Shown here: positions 32,691 through 43,718 of the stretch, one piece after another | Position numbering within the stretch: position 1 is the stretch's first letter | How the letters are laid out: every line of letters starts with the position of its first letter | NCBI GenBank assembly: GCA_039111635.1 | Contig: JBCAQO010000014.1 | Span: 2,790,001 to 2,854,000, forward strand | DNA: 64,000 nucleotides | Origin: Heterobasidion occidentale | Taxonomy: Eukaryota > Basidiomycota > Agaricomycetes > Russulales > Bondarzewiaceae | Reading direction: 5' to 3' | Notes under the pieces: generated by a model | Told to the model about the DNA's origin: nothing | Databases searched by the model: none | The model's input: only the letters and a program-made list of their open reading frames with translations | Made by a program: the position numbers and the translations under genes

Positions 32691-35600
32691 GAAAGGCCGA
32701 GCAAAGGCAAATGTTGGTTGATCTGGCAGAGGTTTTTTCCTGACCTCTCCTTCTCCAGCCGAGAGAGAGGGTCGAGGAAACTCGAGTATGATTCCCCGTC
32801 ATATATTCAAATCGGAGCAATGAACAGTCACATTATTACCCCCATTCGACTTGACGTGCGATTAACAACTCGAGGAAGAAGCGCTGGAGCCAGAGCCGCC
32901 ATCGACTCAGCATGCGAAGGGATCCTGGTAAAGAAGAGGTGGGTACGGAAGCACAAAATCCCCACCTATCCTTTAAACCGCCCCATCCGCGTTCGCAACG
33001 TCGATGACACCATCAACAAGGCAGGCCTCATTCGACGAGGCCTAGACCGCGAATCTCACCGTCAAGGATAGACGAGGGAGAACTCACACTGAACGCGTCC
33101 AGATGTTCATCACCAATCTAGGAAAGACGACATGCTCCTAGGAACGGATTGGTTGAAATACCACGACCCCTCCATCGGGTGGAGGCGCCGTGAAGTACAC
33201 TTTGATCGTTGCCCCAGAGATTGCCAACAACCATATGGGTTTACCAAGGCAAGGGAAGAGCCTACCAAGAAGGCATGGCTAGCGAAACCTACGGTGACAA
33301 GGCTCCTCAGCGGACGAAACCGCATCTTGTCTCAGAACCGGTAGGACCTTCGTGGACTTGGACTAAAGAACAATGGAGCCAAGTACCCGCGAAGGAATGG
33401 AAAACTCGGTTCATGGAGCTACTCGAGCACAAATCTCAACAACGTAAGGCTCGGGAGTGGCTCGAAGAACAAATAACCGAAAGGAAGGAACGCCGGCAAG
33501 CCCAACAGGAAGCAGCCCAGGGCGAAGCTTCAAGAAAAGTCGCTGAAAAAGCGCAAACACAGTTTGACCCCCCCGCAAAGGATAGCGCAGGGGAACCCGT
33601 CATCAGGAAGGTAGCTCCAGAACCCTCGGGGTTCGCAAGCTTTGACGAAGATCTGGAGGAAGAAATCGACACCACCGATTTGAAGGGTCGGGTGCCGACA
33701 GAATACCATTCCTACCTCGACATCTTCAGCGAACGACGATCGCAAAGGCTTCCCCAACATACGATATGGGACCACGCGATAAACCTTAAACCATCCTTTG
33801 TACCCCAGGCCCCGAGAATATTTCCTCTAAGCCCGGAGAAGCATGATGAGTTAGGGAAGTCGTCAAGGAGCACCTTTCCAGAGGAACAATACGTCGGTCA
33901 ACAGCACACAGCGCGGCCTCTTTCTTTTTGTAAGCAAGAAAGATGGGAAACTCCGCCCGGTACAAGACTATCGCCACCTTAACGAACACACCATTCGAGA
34001 CGTCACACCCTGCCATAATCCAAGAACTATTGGATATTATTAAAGGCGCAACGGTGTTCTCGAAACTTGATGTTCGATGGGGATATAACAATGTGCGCAT
34101 CAAGAAAGGAGACGAGTCCAAGGTGGCCTTCGTCACACCCTTAGGGCTCTTTGAACCTACAGTGATGTTCTTGGACTCTGCAACTCCCCGGGAACCTTCC
34201 AAGCCATGATGAACATGATCTTCCAGGAACTCATCTGGCCCGGAAAATAGCGGTATATATGGACGACATCCTCATCTTCACGAAAACCACAGCAGAACAC
34301 GTTGTGATACTTCGGCGAGTCCTCCAAATCCTGCGCGACAACGATCTTGATCTCAAACCGGAGAAATGCGAGTTCCACAAGGAAAAGCTAAACTACCTCG
34401 GATACACGATCTCAAAAGACCACGTCGCTATGGAAGACTCGAAGATTGAAGCTATCCAGGAATGGCCCATCCCACGCACAGTTCGCGACATCCGCTCTTT
34501 CTTAGGCTTAGGGAACTTCTACCGACGATTCATTGATAAATTCTCCTTGATCGCTCGGCCCCTGCATAACCTCACGAAGAAAGATATGAAATGGGACTGG
34601 ACCACGGAGTGCCAACAAGCATTCGATCAACTGAAGAAAGCCTTCATCAGTCAACCCGTCCTGTTGTACCCTGATCCGATGCGCCCCTACCGGCTTGTCA
34701 CCGACGCTTCCCTCGCGGCATACGGTGCTGTCCTCTTACAGGAAGGACCTGATAACGACTGGCACCCTGTTGCATACCTCTCCGGATCGTTCTCACCAGC
34801 CGAGCGGAATTACGACGTGCATGATCGCGAACTCCTCGCCATCATCAAAGCACTGGAACACTGGAAACACTACCTCGAAGGCGCTCGACATCCCTTTGAG
34901 GTCTGGACGGACCACAAAAACCTGGAACACTTTAAGACGGCGCGCGACCTGTCAAGGCGACAAGCGCGCTGGAGTCTGTTTTTGTCCCGATTTGATTTCC
35001 AGCTCAGTTACAAGGCTGGAACTACTAATCATGCCGATGCTCTGTCCAGGCGTCCAGACCTTAGTGAGGGGGTGGAATCTGATAACAAAGCACAGACTCT
35101 ACTCCCGTCCAGACTTTTCACCGAGTCCAGCGAAACTCTAGTAGAGCCAAGCGAAGGCATACACGTCAAAGCAACGGAACTCATATCCTCGGACATCCTC
35201 TCCCTTATTCGACACTCGCGCTCGGAACACGATTTGCTGGTTGACGTCGCCCTCAAGAAATTGCTAGAGAAAGGACCAAACGCAATGAAGGGCGATCTAG
35301 GAAAATGGACACATGAAAACGGCATCACAAGACGCGACGGTTACATTTGTGTCCCGAAAGACGACCTCCTCCGACGAATGATTGTCAAAACGCACCATGA
35401 CACTATGGCTACAGGACACCCAGGCCGAGCAAAGACCTTAGAATTGGTCCAACGCCATTACTGGTGGTCAAGCATAACCAAATTCGTACACGCATATGTG
35501 GACGGATGTGCAGTCTGCCAATCTACCAAGAACCTTCCCCATAGGACCCATCCACCGACCCAACCACTGGAAACCACAAACGTCCCCTGGCGTTTCATCT

Positions 35601-36668
35601 CCACCGACTTCGTGACAGACCTCCCGGAAAGCAGAGGCTACGACTCAATCAACGTGGTGGTCGACCAAGGTCTGTCAAAAGGAATAGTCATAACTCCGTG
35701 CAAGAAGACAATCACGGCCGAAGAAACCACGACACTCTTCCAGGACAATGTATTCAAACGATACGGACTACCAACCAAGGTGGTGTCCGACAGAGGTCCT
35801 CAATTTGCGGCAAAGTTCACAAGGGAACTATGGAAAGGAATGGGAATTACCCCTGCTCTCAGTACGGCTTACCACCCCCAAACAGACGGAGAAACAGAAC
35901 AGGTAAACCAAGAGATCGAACAATTCCTGCGAGTTTTCTGCAACTACCATCAAGATAACTGGGTAGACTTGATCCCTTTCGCAGAATTCTCTCATAATAC
36001 CCGAAGACACTCCGCCACTGGGAAGTCGCCGTTTGAAGTCCTTTATGGGTTCAATCCTCCATATTCGGTCGATTCAGCTCTGGAAACCAAGGTGCCCGCA
36101 GTGACCGAACGTTTGCAGCTAATCAAGGAAGTTCAAGAAGATGCGGCCGCAAGTCTACAAATAGCAGCGCAGCACGCCAAGGACCGGGACCTGCACAGGA
36201 AACTTCCGCAGTGGGGAAGTAGGAACCCAAGTTTGGTTAGAAGGAACCCACATTCGGACGACTCATCCGAAATTCAAGTTGGCACCTCGACGCTATGGCC
36301 CCTTTTCAGTGACCAAAAGAATCGGTCCCCTGGCTTATCGGCTGGAGATACCCGAAACTTGGAAGATACACCCGGTATTTCATGCCTCCACGCTCACAGA
36401 ATATCACGAGACAGAGGCCCACGGGAGGAACTTCCCCAGACCTGCCCCAGAGATCTTGAATGAAGAAGAGCACTACGAAGTGGAGGCCATTCTTGATTCA
36501 AGACGCCAAGGACGAGGAACCAAATATCTTGTCAAGTGGGTCGGATACTCCGAGGCCGATAACACTTGGGAACCCTTTGCCCTCCTCAAAGACACGGCCA
36601 ACGAGGCGCTTCGTGAATTCCACGAAAGCTACCCAGACAAACCCCGACCCGCGGCGATTAAGCTTTAG
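32691..36668 (+). pseudogene. pol: Pol region: protease, RT, RNase H, integrase and chromodomain, frame-broken
   Basis: The protease has the active-site triplet in AAIDSACEG (about 32904), followed by MLLGTDWLKYHDP. The RT lead-in is YHSYLDIFSERRSQ, then [19 protein letters not shown]. Three one-base frame changes follow at about 33985-34030, 34160 and 34245. From 34256 the frame is open: YMDD at 34256-34267, KCEFHKEKLNYLGY, RNase H (VTDASLAAYGAVLLQE, ELLAIIKALEHWKHYL), the integrase HHCC finger (HHDTMATGHPG ... CAVCQ) and the catalytic Asp/Asp/Glu region (STDFVTDLP, VVSDRGPQFAAKF). One more frame change near 36213 precedes the end of integrase. The chromodomain is at about 36459-36645 (HYEVEAILDSR, YLVKWVGYSEADNTWEPF), which makes this a chromovirus targeted through histone marks. 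As assembled it could not make a full Pol. Confidence 0.85.
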
Positions 36669-36728
36669 GAAGATATAAAAAGGAGAGACCCCCCCTCCTT
36701 TTCGAAAAGCAAGAATCCTCCCCAGTAC

Positions 36729-38105
36729 ATGTCCAACCACTCCTCCTTAGATTACTCCCCTGGACGTGCCATGCTCATCAGTGATGGAACTACCTCCTCC
36801 CCTTCAAGAAACCCCTCGCCAGACATCGTTCTGGCCGTGGCCAACCCCGACACTGGACGCCCTAGCCGAAGCAGCCGCCCAACGACTCCAGAAGGAATTC
36901 CCATACCAATCATCGTCCACCAAACCGCGTTCACCGCTGAAGATCGAACGGGTTCCGGAACCTCACCACGGTTTGAGAGAACTCATGACGAGCACGATGA
37001 AGGACGTCAAGCAGAAGGAAGGCATGCTCCGTCAACGCCTCCGCGACCGACGTCAGCGTTGGCTCAAGGAGACGCAAGGCAGGAAACGAGAGGCGGAAGA
37101 AGACCAGGAAACCCTTCGGACCTGGCATCGCCTACAACTGTTGAGGCAGGTGTACAAGAACCAGCAACGGCTAGTGCACCGGCTGCCAGGACCAGAGGGT
37201 CCCCTACCGGTAGTCGAGATCTGCACCCCGGAGAGTTGGAAGGACTAGGAGACGCCCTACTCCAGCGCACCACCATCTCCGCGGTAATTCAGATGGCCAC
37301 AGCGCTGGCCTTACAAAGGCTCGCTAACTTCTTCGCAGGGCAACCGGGAAGCGAGAACGACGACATACCCCGACGCCTCGCTGATGCGAGCGACCAGGTC
37401 AGGCTTCTGGCCTATGCAGATGATCATAGGGCCGCCTCCTGGTACGCCCGAGGAAATAATGGGGCTTACGCCCTACTCATTCATCCGGACGAGTTCTCCT
37501 CCTTCATCAATCTGGAGCTCCTACCCGCCCTCATCTCGCGCACCGACACAAGACACTCCTCCCATCCTGTCCATCCCGTTCGGATTGACCCATTCCGCGT
37601 CCAGCCATGGAGCGAAGCTAGCAGAGCGATACCGGCTACAAGTAGTCGAGACGCATCCACCCAGACCGAATACGTCTGGGCTACGGTCCAACGACAGGCA
37701 CGAAGGGACCGAGAGGCCCTTCCTCCCATATCGGCAGGACAATCCACCGGGCAGGACGCCGGAGGCAGCAATGAGGAGCACCCTCCAAGGTACAGGAGGA
37801 ATGAGGGACGAGGGAGCCAGAGAACAAGGGCAACCCTTCAACCCAGGCGAAGCAGTCCTAGAAGAACTCGACCAAGAGATCCGCCGACTCCAAACCGTCC
37901 TCGAGATAATCGAGTTGAAGGAGCGCATCCACACATTGGTAGAAGAACTCCAGTCCGCCAGCGCCCGACTCATACAACTTCCTGGACTCGAGCGGAACTA
38001 GACGCCTGGGACGAGGTCGAAGGCGATAATTACGACGACATCGACCCCTACTACAGACCAGACGAGGGGTACGGAGACTACGGAGACATCGGTGGAGGAT
38101 ATTAG
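36729..38105 (+). CDS. Extra ORF downstream of pol, function unknown
   Basis: The 458-codon frame starts MSNHSSLDYSPGRAMLI and ends with an acidic Tyr/Gly tail (DDIDPYYRPDEGYGDYGD). A second frame is also open at 36766-37248 and 37384-38001, and parts of it look more protein-like: a charged coiled coil (LRELMTSTMKDVKQKEGM, LRTWHRLQLLRQVYKNQ) and a leucine zipper (LEELDQEIRRLQTVLEIIEL). The best reading is one accessory protein whose frame has been scrambled by several one-base indels: N-terminus, coiled coil, a central helical part (LLQRTTISAVIQMATALAL, RGNNGAYALLIHPDEFSSF), zipper and acidic tail. There is no signal peptide or envelope-like membrane segment. I know no family match. Confidence 0.55.
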   Translation: MSNHSSLDYSPGRAMLISDGTTSSPSRNPSPDIVLAVANPDTGRPSRSSRPTTPEGIPIPIIVHQTAFTAEDRTGSGTSPRFERTHDEHDEGRQAEGRHAPSTPPRPTSALAQGDARQETRGGRRPGNPSDLASPTTVEAGVQEPATASAPAARTRGSPTGSRDLHPGELEGLGDALLQRTTISAVIQMATALALQRLANFFAGQPGSENDDIPRRLADASDQVRLLAYADDHRAASWYARGNNGAYALLIHPDEFSSFINLELLPALISRTDTRHSSHPVHPVRIDPFRVQPWSEASRAIPATSSRDASTQTEYVWATVQRQARRDREALPPISAGQSTGQDAGGSNEEHPPRYRRNEGRGSQRTRATLQPRRSSPRRTRPRDPPTPNRPRDNRVEGAHPHIGRRTPVRQRPTHTTSWTRAELDAWDEVEGDNYDDIDPYYRPDEGYGDYGDIGGGY

Positions 38106-38177
38106 ACAAGGTAACGGAGAGGAAAGGACCCTCCGCACCACAGGTACCGGTTTCACGCACAGGACGCCGGAACGGAC

Positions 38178-39857
38178 GTCCTGCATGACGTTAAACTGTG
38201 AAAATAAAGAAGGCAGGGGAAGTACCTGACCATTTCGCGTTGCAGCCCTCCGGTCTCAAGATGAAGGACAAGCATTCAACACTCTCGTTGTCAAGAGGTA
38301 TTCTGACAAGCGAATCGGGCGTCCCGCTTGGATCCCCAGTTTTACAGGGCCCTTTCCGCATTAGGAGGCCCTTAGGATTCACAACATAACCTTGGTACTG
38401 GTACATGAATGATGCATGAATATTGGTGGGAAATCGTGTTGCATGTTCGCCGTTGGGGAACGGTGGACCAACATCGCTGTCAAGGTCTGACAGGTGTCTT
38501 GGACGTCCCACTTTGGATCTCCAGTTTTACAGGGTCGTTTCCGCATTAGGGGGCCCTATCTGCGATGCAGGAACTGATGGCCGCACTCCATTAGTACCCA
38601 AAACGGAGAAAATACATCCGCAACGATGTAAAACTACGAAAGGCTTGGTCCGCAATGACGATAAACTAGTTACCGTCCGGAACGACGCTAAAGCTACCAA
38701 GACCCTCGGAACGTGGTTGCATTCTGGCAGACGGTGGAAGTGAGGGCCTTCACCGTTGCAGAACCCTGCCGACTAGGTCGAGGCGCTTCCATATTCCATA
38801 CGCCCTACAGTAAAAGAATATGGGGTCGACACGGTTCAATTCCGTGCGAGGGGTTTGGGGACGTGGAGCGGGTTGTCAGTCTTCCGACGACAAGACCACG
38901 ACTACTCCATGGCGCGCCCATTCTACCCTTGAAGTCCGAAGCAAGGATTCCGCTTCAAGGGCCAGTCAAGAGGCAACTGGGATCGTGCCTCAGGTTTTGA
39001 CATCCGCAACGATGTAAAACTACGCCCGTCCGCAATGACAGTAAACTACGGACGCCCTCCATGGCGTTAAACTGGGATTACCCTTTCCTTACAGGGTCAT
39101 GAGCAGTGTCCAAACATGAGACATGTTTTGGCATTGCTGCGTCCGCAAAGACGTTAAACTACCACTCCTTTCAGCATAGGAGATGTTGATCGACATCGTT
39201 GTTGACACCACGATGTTGATCTAGTCCGCAATGACGATAAACTATCATCCCTCGTTCTAGGGAATCGTATTGGAGCTAGAATTACCGCCTCTAGCTGCAA
39301 TAGTCCGAAATGACCTTAAACTACCCTCACCCGGAGGATTAAATCTATCGAGGCTCGGGAGGTTCAAGCCAGGCGATAGCGGACGTCCGCAATGACTATA
39401 AAACTTGCCGTGTCCTTCATGACGATAAACTGAGCTGCCCTTCTGTCTACAGGGCCATGTGAGTTGTGTCAAAATAGGCTTCCCAGTCTATTCTCGCAAC
39501 TCTAGAAGTTATCCGGTTTGATATAGTATAAAACCGTCACCATCCTTCCTCAATGGGAACCCTGTCAAGATGGCTGTACTTGGTCTAGGGCCCTATGTGC
39601 ATCACCGATGAATGTTCCGGCGCACAGAAATGGTCTACCATCTTGTTTACAGGTACTCCTACGTTGGGAGATGGATAGGTCCGCAACGACCTTGACATAA
39701 ACTAGCAGGGCAGTCCGCAACGACTTATGTATAAACTAGCCTCAGTCCGCAACGACTTATGTATAAACTAGCCTCAGTCCGCGATGACTTAAGGATAAAC
39801 TAGCCGACGTCCGCAAAGACGCAAAACTACGGACGTCCGGCACAACGTTAAACTGCC
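38178..39857 (+). repeat. Array of about 18 dispersed ~23 bp motifs, GTCCGCAAYGAC..TAAACTA
   Basis: Copies at about 38178, 38615, 38648, 38675, 39001, 39028, 39050, 39141, 39224, 39303, 39385, 39412, 39679, 39713, 39745, 39777, 39809 and 39835. Each has GTCCGCAA(T/C)GAC (or a close variant) followed after two to seven bases by TAAACTA. All are in the same orientation. The spacing is irregular (21 to over 400 bp) and the spacers are unrelated. Only the 39713-39772 pair looks like a simple tandem duplication. The array lies in non-coding DNA of the chromovirus between the extra ORF and the 3' LTR (38106-40672). Confidence 0.85.
38838..38858 (+). other. tRNA T-arm/box B-like hairpin
   Basis: CACGG-TTCAATT-CCGTG forms a perfect 5 bp stem with a 7-base loop and contains the box B-like GGTTCAATTCC. 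No matching acceptor stem was found, so this is not called a tRNA gene; it could be a SINE or tRNA relic. Confidence 0.3.
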
Positions 39858-40657
39858 AGGACATACCTTACGCTGACCCCGCATAATTACCGTCAAGGTG
39901 GATACCATGGTATATTCAAGAAGACCATGGGGTTCAAAGTCTATTCTTCAAAGTCCTTACCTCGTGTCCAATACCCTTAGTGAAAAACAAACTCTGGACG
40001 AACACTCAATCTCTAACCTGACAAGGCCACCGTATGGGGCTGACAGAGTTAGGGATCTTCAAAGGGGTCTTGCCGGACTCAAAACAAGTCAAGAGAAATG
40101 TTTGCTCTTGATAGGTTGGTGGGCCTAAGCCTTTGTAAAGCGATCAACCCACACACCTGGAGTCCCCCTCGATACCGGAGATCAAGGAGATGAAGATCTA
40201 TCCTGGAAACACTGAGACATGGCCTTCGGCACTTAGAAGAAGAACGACACACACCCATCCACAGACGAGTTTCTATTTCATCTTATAATCATTCGCACGA
40301 CACCTTTCTGCATCGTCGCCAGATGACACTGGCTCATCAAACCTACCAGGGAGCCCTGGTCGAGTAGCTGCCTATTGACTCTAGGAGTGTACTCACACAA
40401 AACGTGCGGTGAAGGAAGAACACCGGGAGAAGGGACAGGGTATTGTGGCTATGCCCCGAACTTCAAATCAAACAGCTCAACGGAGAAGGAAAACTCCTAG
40501 GCGTTGTAAACGACGTAGGTCGGTCTTTCGCCCCAGAAAACGAAGTGATATTGGGAAGACGCATCCCAATCTATTTGACGACCAGCAAGCAATTGTATGT
40601 GGAATGACGATGAAGCTCGTTTCTGCTCAAGCGAGTAGTCCCCTCAGGAGTTGGGAC

Positions 40658-40672
40658 CTAGAAAGGGGGTAA
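40658..40672 (+). promoter_or_regulatory. Polypurine tract
   Basis: The purine-rich sequence TAGAAAGGGGGTAA lies directly against the 3' LTR start (40673), the position expected for the plus-strand primer. Confidence 0.7.
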
Positions 40673-41292
40673 TGTTATGACTTGACCGATCGGGACCCTT
40701 CGGGGTCGGTCTAACTGATGGATCAAGCATCACATGCTAGGCGGCTCCACTATGGAGCGTACATCAAGGTATTCGGCATGTCCTTAGGAGCCGACAATAC
40801 CGATGGTTCTTCAAGACATCGGTAAAGGCTATATGAGAGGGACATGAGGCTCACAGAGTTCACACAGTAATGAGAGGCGTATTCACATGCCATGGGCTTA
40901 GGCTTATGGGTAAGCACCTCGTCGCACCATGATGGATCAGTGCGACTGGAGAAGTACAAGAGTAGGCACTGGCTGAGAGAGACGGCGGCCACAGCTCTCC
41001 TAGGATGGAAACCTAGAGAAGCACACGGACTCTTACCCTATACCCTATACAGTATATAAGGCCCATAGAATAGGCTGAGGATCTTCAGTCTATTCTCTTT
41101 TGTTCTTTCGTATCTCCGAATACGAAGCTCTTCGTTCCCCTGTATCTACGCATACAGGATTCTTAGAGCCAATCATTATTCCCTCCTGTATCATTGCCTG
41201 ATACAGTCGAGACTTCGTCCACCGCTCAGTCCATTGTGCGACCTAGGGAAGAACCTGTTACTCTTGGGTTACTGAACGAGCAGTTCGTAACA
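40673..41292 (+). repeat. 3' LTR
   Basis: 620 bp, the same as the 5' LTR apart from one missing G in the GGCTTAGG run; ends CGTAACA and is followed by the GCTGT duplication. Confidence 0.95.
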
Positions 41293-41527
41293 GCTGTGGT
41301 CGCTGTCTCTCTCAGCCGGTGCCTACTCTTGTACTTCTCCAGTCGCACCAATCCATCCTGGTGCAACGAGGTGTTTACCCATAAGCCCTAAGCCCATGGC
41401 ATATGAACGCCTATCTTATCTATCCACTGTACCCATGATCCTCCCATATACCCTCTACCGATGTCTTGAAGAACCATCGGTCCAGTCGGCTCCTAAGGAC
41501 ATGCCAAATACCTTGATGTACACTCCG
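41293..41527 (-). mobile_element. Old inverted LTR remnant, part 3 of 3
   Basis: This resumes the old inverted LTR after the GCTGT duplication (GTGGTCGCTGTCTCTCTCAG) and stops at GTACACTCCG, truncated by the next LTR copy. It carries a subfamily-specific segment (ACCCATGATCCTCCCATATA) that the young LTRs lack. Confidence 0.75.
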
Positions 41528-42059
41528 TGTTACGAACTGCTCATTCAGTAACCCAAGAGTAACAGGTTCTTCCCTAGGTTGCACAATGGACTGAGTGGTG
41601 GACGTAGTCTCGACCGTATCAGGTAATGATACAGGAGGGAATAATGATTGTTCGTATTCGAAGATACGAATGAATGAAGAGAATACACTGAAGATCCTCA
41701 GCCTATTTCATGGGCCTTATATACTGTATAGGGTATAGGGTAAGAGTCCGTGTGCTTCTCCGGGTATCCATCCCAGGAGAGCTGTTACTCTTGTACTTCT
41801 CCAGTCGCACCAATCCATCCTGGTGCGACGAGGTGCTTACCCATAAGCCCTAAGCCCATGGCATGTGAATGCCTATCTTATCAATCCGCTATACCCATGA
41901 TCCTCCCATATATCCTCTACCAATGTCTTGGAGAACCATCGGTCCAGTCGGCTCATAAGGACATGCCGAATACCTTGATGTACGCTCTGTAGTGGAGCCG
42001 CCTAGCATGTGATGCTTGAACCATCAGTTAGACCGACCCCGATCGGTCAAGTCATAACA
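41528..42059 (-). mobile_element. Second inverted LTR copy of the old subfamily
   Basis: This inverted LTR runs from TGTTACGAACTGC to GGTCAAGTCATAACA and shares the old-subfamily segment. The flanking five bases differ (CTCCG against CTCAT). It may therefore be the product of LTR recombination rather than a clean insertion. Confidence 0.75.
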
Positions 42060-42311
42060 CTCATCATATCCCTCCACCACACGCTCCTGTTCTCTTGAGT
42101 TGACTGAGCCTTCGTGTGCTCGCTTTGCAGGTATTGTTTTCGCTCTTGTGTTTGAGAAGGCCAGTTTTTGTAATTTTGTTCGTTGATGGTCAAAATGTCG
42201 ATTTATGGTGTGACGTTGCTGGCGAAGAGGCGGATCCTGCGTGCGGCACTCTTCACAGGGACAGGCTTCATAGGCAGGGACTTTCTTCTTGATTGTCGAG
42301 GACATGCGCAA
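42060..42311 (-). pseudogene. Fragment with a Cys-x-Cys zinc motif, transposase-associated type
   Basis: The minus-strand frame from 42311 reads MSSTIKKKVPAYEACPCEEC, then RQQRHTINRHFDHQR, and ends within 95 codons. A C-P-C-x2-C motif followed by a His-rich basic stretch resembles the N-terminal finger of KDZ/Plavaka transposon proteins in mushrooms. The rest is absent, so at most this is a relic. The family link is tentative. Confidence 0.3.
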
Positions 42312-43640
42312 AAATATGGTGTTTATTGTGGGCTATGGTGTTACATATGATGGGAGTCGACAACTAGGGAAGGACAACTTGGAGAAATTTTGACACGTCC
42401 GGATCCGGCGACGCGCACTCATCATGTGACCGTCAAAGTGAATGAGTCATTAACCAGTCTGGATCGACTGGGGGATATTCGAGGGATATTCCCAGCCAGG
42501 GATATTTTGTGGTATATTTTGGGTATATTCCTAATATACCTTGGATGTCCCCTAGGGAAATTTCATGGCAATGTCCGGTGTCTCTCGCCCTCTTTATTAA
42601 GATTGGGCACTGCCCATCAAAAGAAATTTGGTGAAGAGCAGTGGAGCCCTCAAATTCAGAAAAAATAACCTGAATGCTTTCAGTGATACTTCTTCATATT
42701 ACATTTTTTCCGTTTTGTAATTGAGTTCTAGGATCTGAGAGATCTTGAGCATCTCTCAGATACCTCTGCCCTAAAAACCATTATTCATTGCCTCCTCACT
42801 GCTGCACTCAACTTCTGTTCTCGAAAAAACTCTGATACTTGAAGAGTGCTTGAATAAACAACCATGAATTTTTTCAAGAGGTGCCATCAAAAGTTGCTGC
42901 GAGGAGCTTGATTTTGAACCTCTCATACCATTTGCATCGAGTTTAAACTGTGTTTACATAAGTCTAATCAATATACCTTCGACTCTGGCGCGCTCGCCTT
43001 ACCACCGCAGTCCTCCGCAGAAACAAGGCCCTCGCTAGGGCCGAACTCGTCGCTACGAGTTAATAGTACGCCGCAGCGTACAACGCATGGCCTGGTCGGG
43101 GATTTGAGCGGGAGCCGTGACTGTTGAGTCATCGAGGGCGATCGCTTGCGGAACCCCTATCTGGCGAGGGGTCTTTATACGTGACGCAGAGCCGCCGCTT
43201 CTGCAGTACAACCTCCACCTCGCCAGGTACGTACCAGCGCCCCCAGCGACGCTTCGCTCCGCTGACCGAATACAACCTCCACCTCGACAGGTGTATTGTA
43301 TTTTTAGCACCCTCCGCACCCTCCCTTATCAGTGATCTTTTGAGTCTCGCTTTCCACATCACTTCCATAAACTCCATTTTTCGCGTGTTTCTATTACAAC
43401 ATATGTACTTATAGCCCTCAGTCTCGCGTGCCCTCAATGCTATTGTTTGTAGGTGCTCTCTTCGGAGGGCACCGTTTTGCCCTAGCTAAAACACCCGCGA
43501 GCCGCCGCTCGCTCACAGCCATAAAACCAAACATATTGATTAGATTCCGGTGCAACGATAGTAGTACCGAGCCTACGAGAACCCTATAGAACGCCTGGAA
43601 GCGAGACTACATTTTAGGTACTATATGGACTCCTGATGAA
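42312..43640. other. Intergenic, repeat-like, no gene recognised
   Basis: An AT-rich left part is followed by a GC-richer part (about 42980-43300). There TACAACCTCCACCTCG followed by (C/A)CAGGT occurs twice (about 43206 and 43272). This looks like relic transposon or SINE-like sequence, but no family could be assigned. Confidence 0.4.
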
Positions 43641-43718
43641 AAGCCATGCAGAACCATTGAAAGAATGGGATTGAATCATCAACATCAAATGAAAGTCTGC
43701 TGTCATACCATCCACCTT

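Larger units (their letters stand above)
30429..41292 (+). mobile_element. Full-length chromovirus-type Ty3/Gypsy LTR retrotransposon
   Basis: The 10.86 kb element is bounded by two LTRs that differ, as far as I compared them, by a single base indel (GGCTTAGGGCTTATGG against GGCTTAGGCTTATGG). It is flanked by a perfect 5 bp target duplication GCTGT (30424-30428 and 41293-41297). Internal order: primer-binding site, gag, protease, reverse transcriptase, RNase H, integrase, chromodomain, an extra ORF, then about 2.5 kb of non-coding DNA and a polypurine tract. The near-identical LTRs indicate a recent insertion, yet the coding region shows several frame breaks. It sits inside an older, oppositely oriented LTR of a related subfamily. 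Confidence 0.95.

Noticed and set aside
38760..38870. tRNA gene around the GGTTCAATTCC box
   Set aside because: The T-arm is perfect, but no 7 bp acceptor stem partner or anticodon arm could be placed; kept only as a box B-like hairpin.
38178..39857. CRISPR-like array of repeats
   Set aside because: Eukaryotic retrotransposon context, irregular spacing from 21 to over 400 bp and no fixed spacer length.
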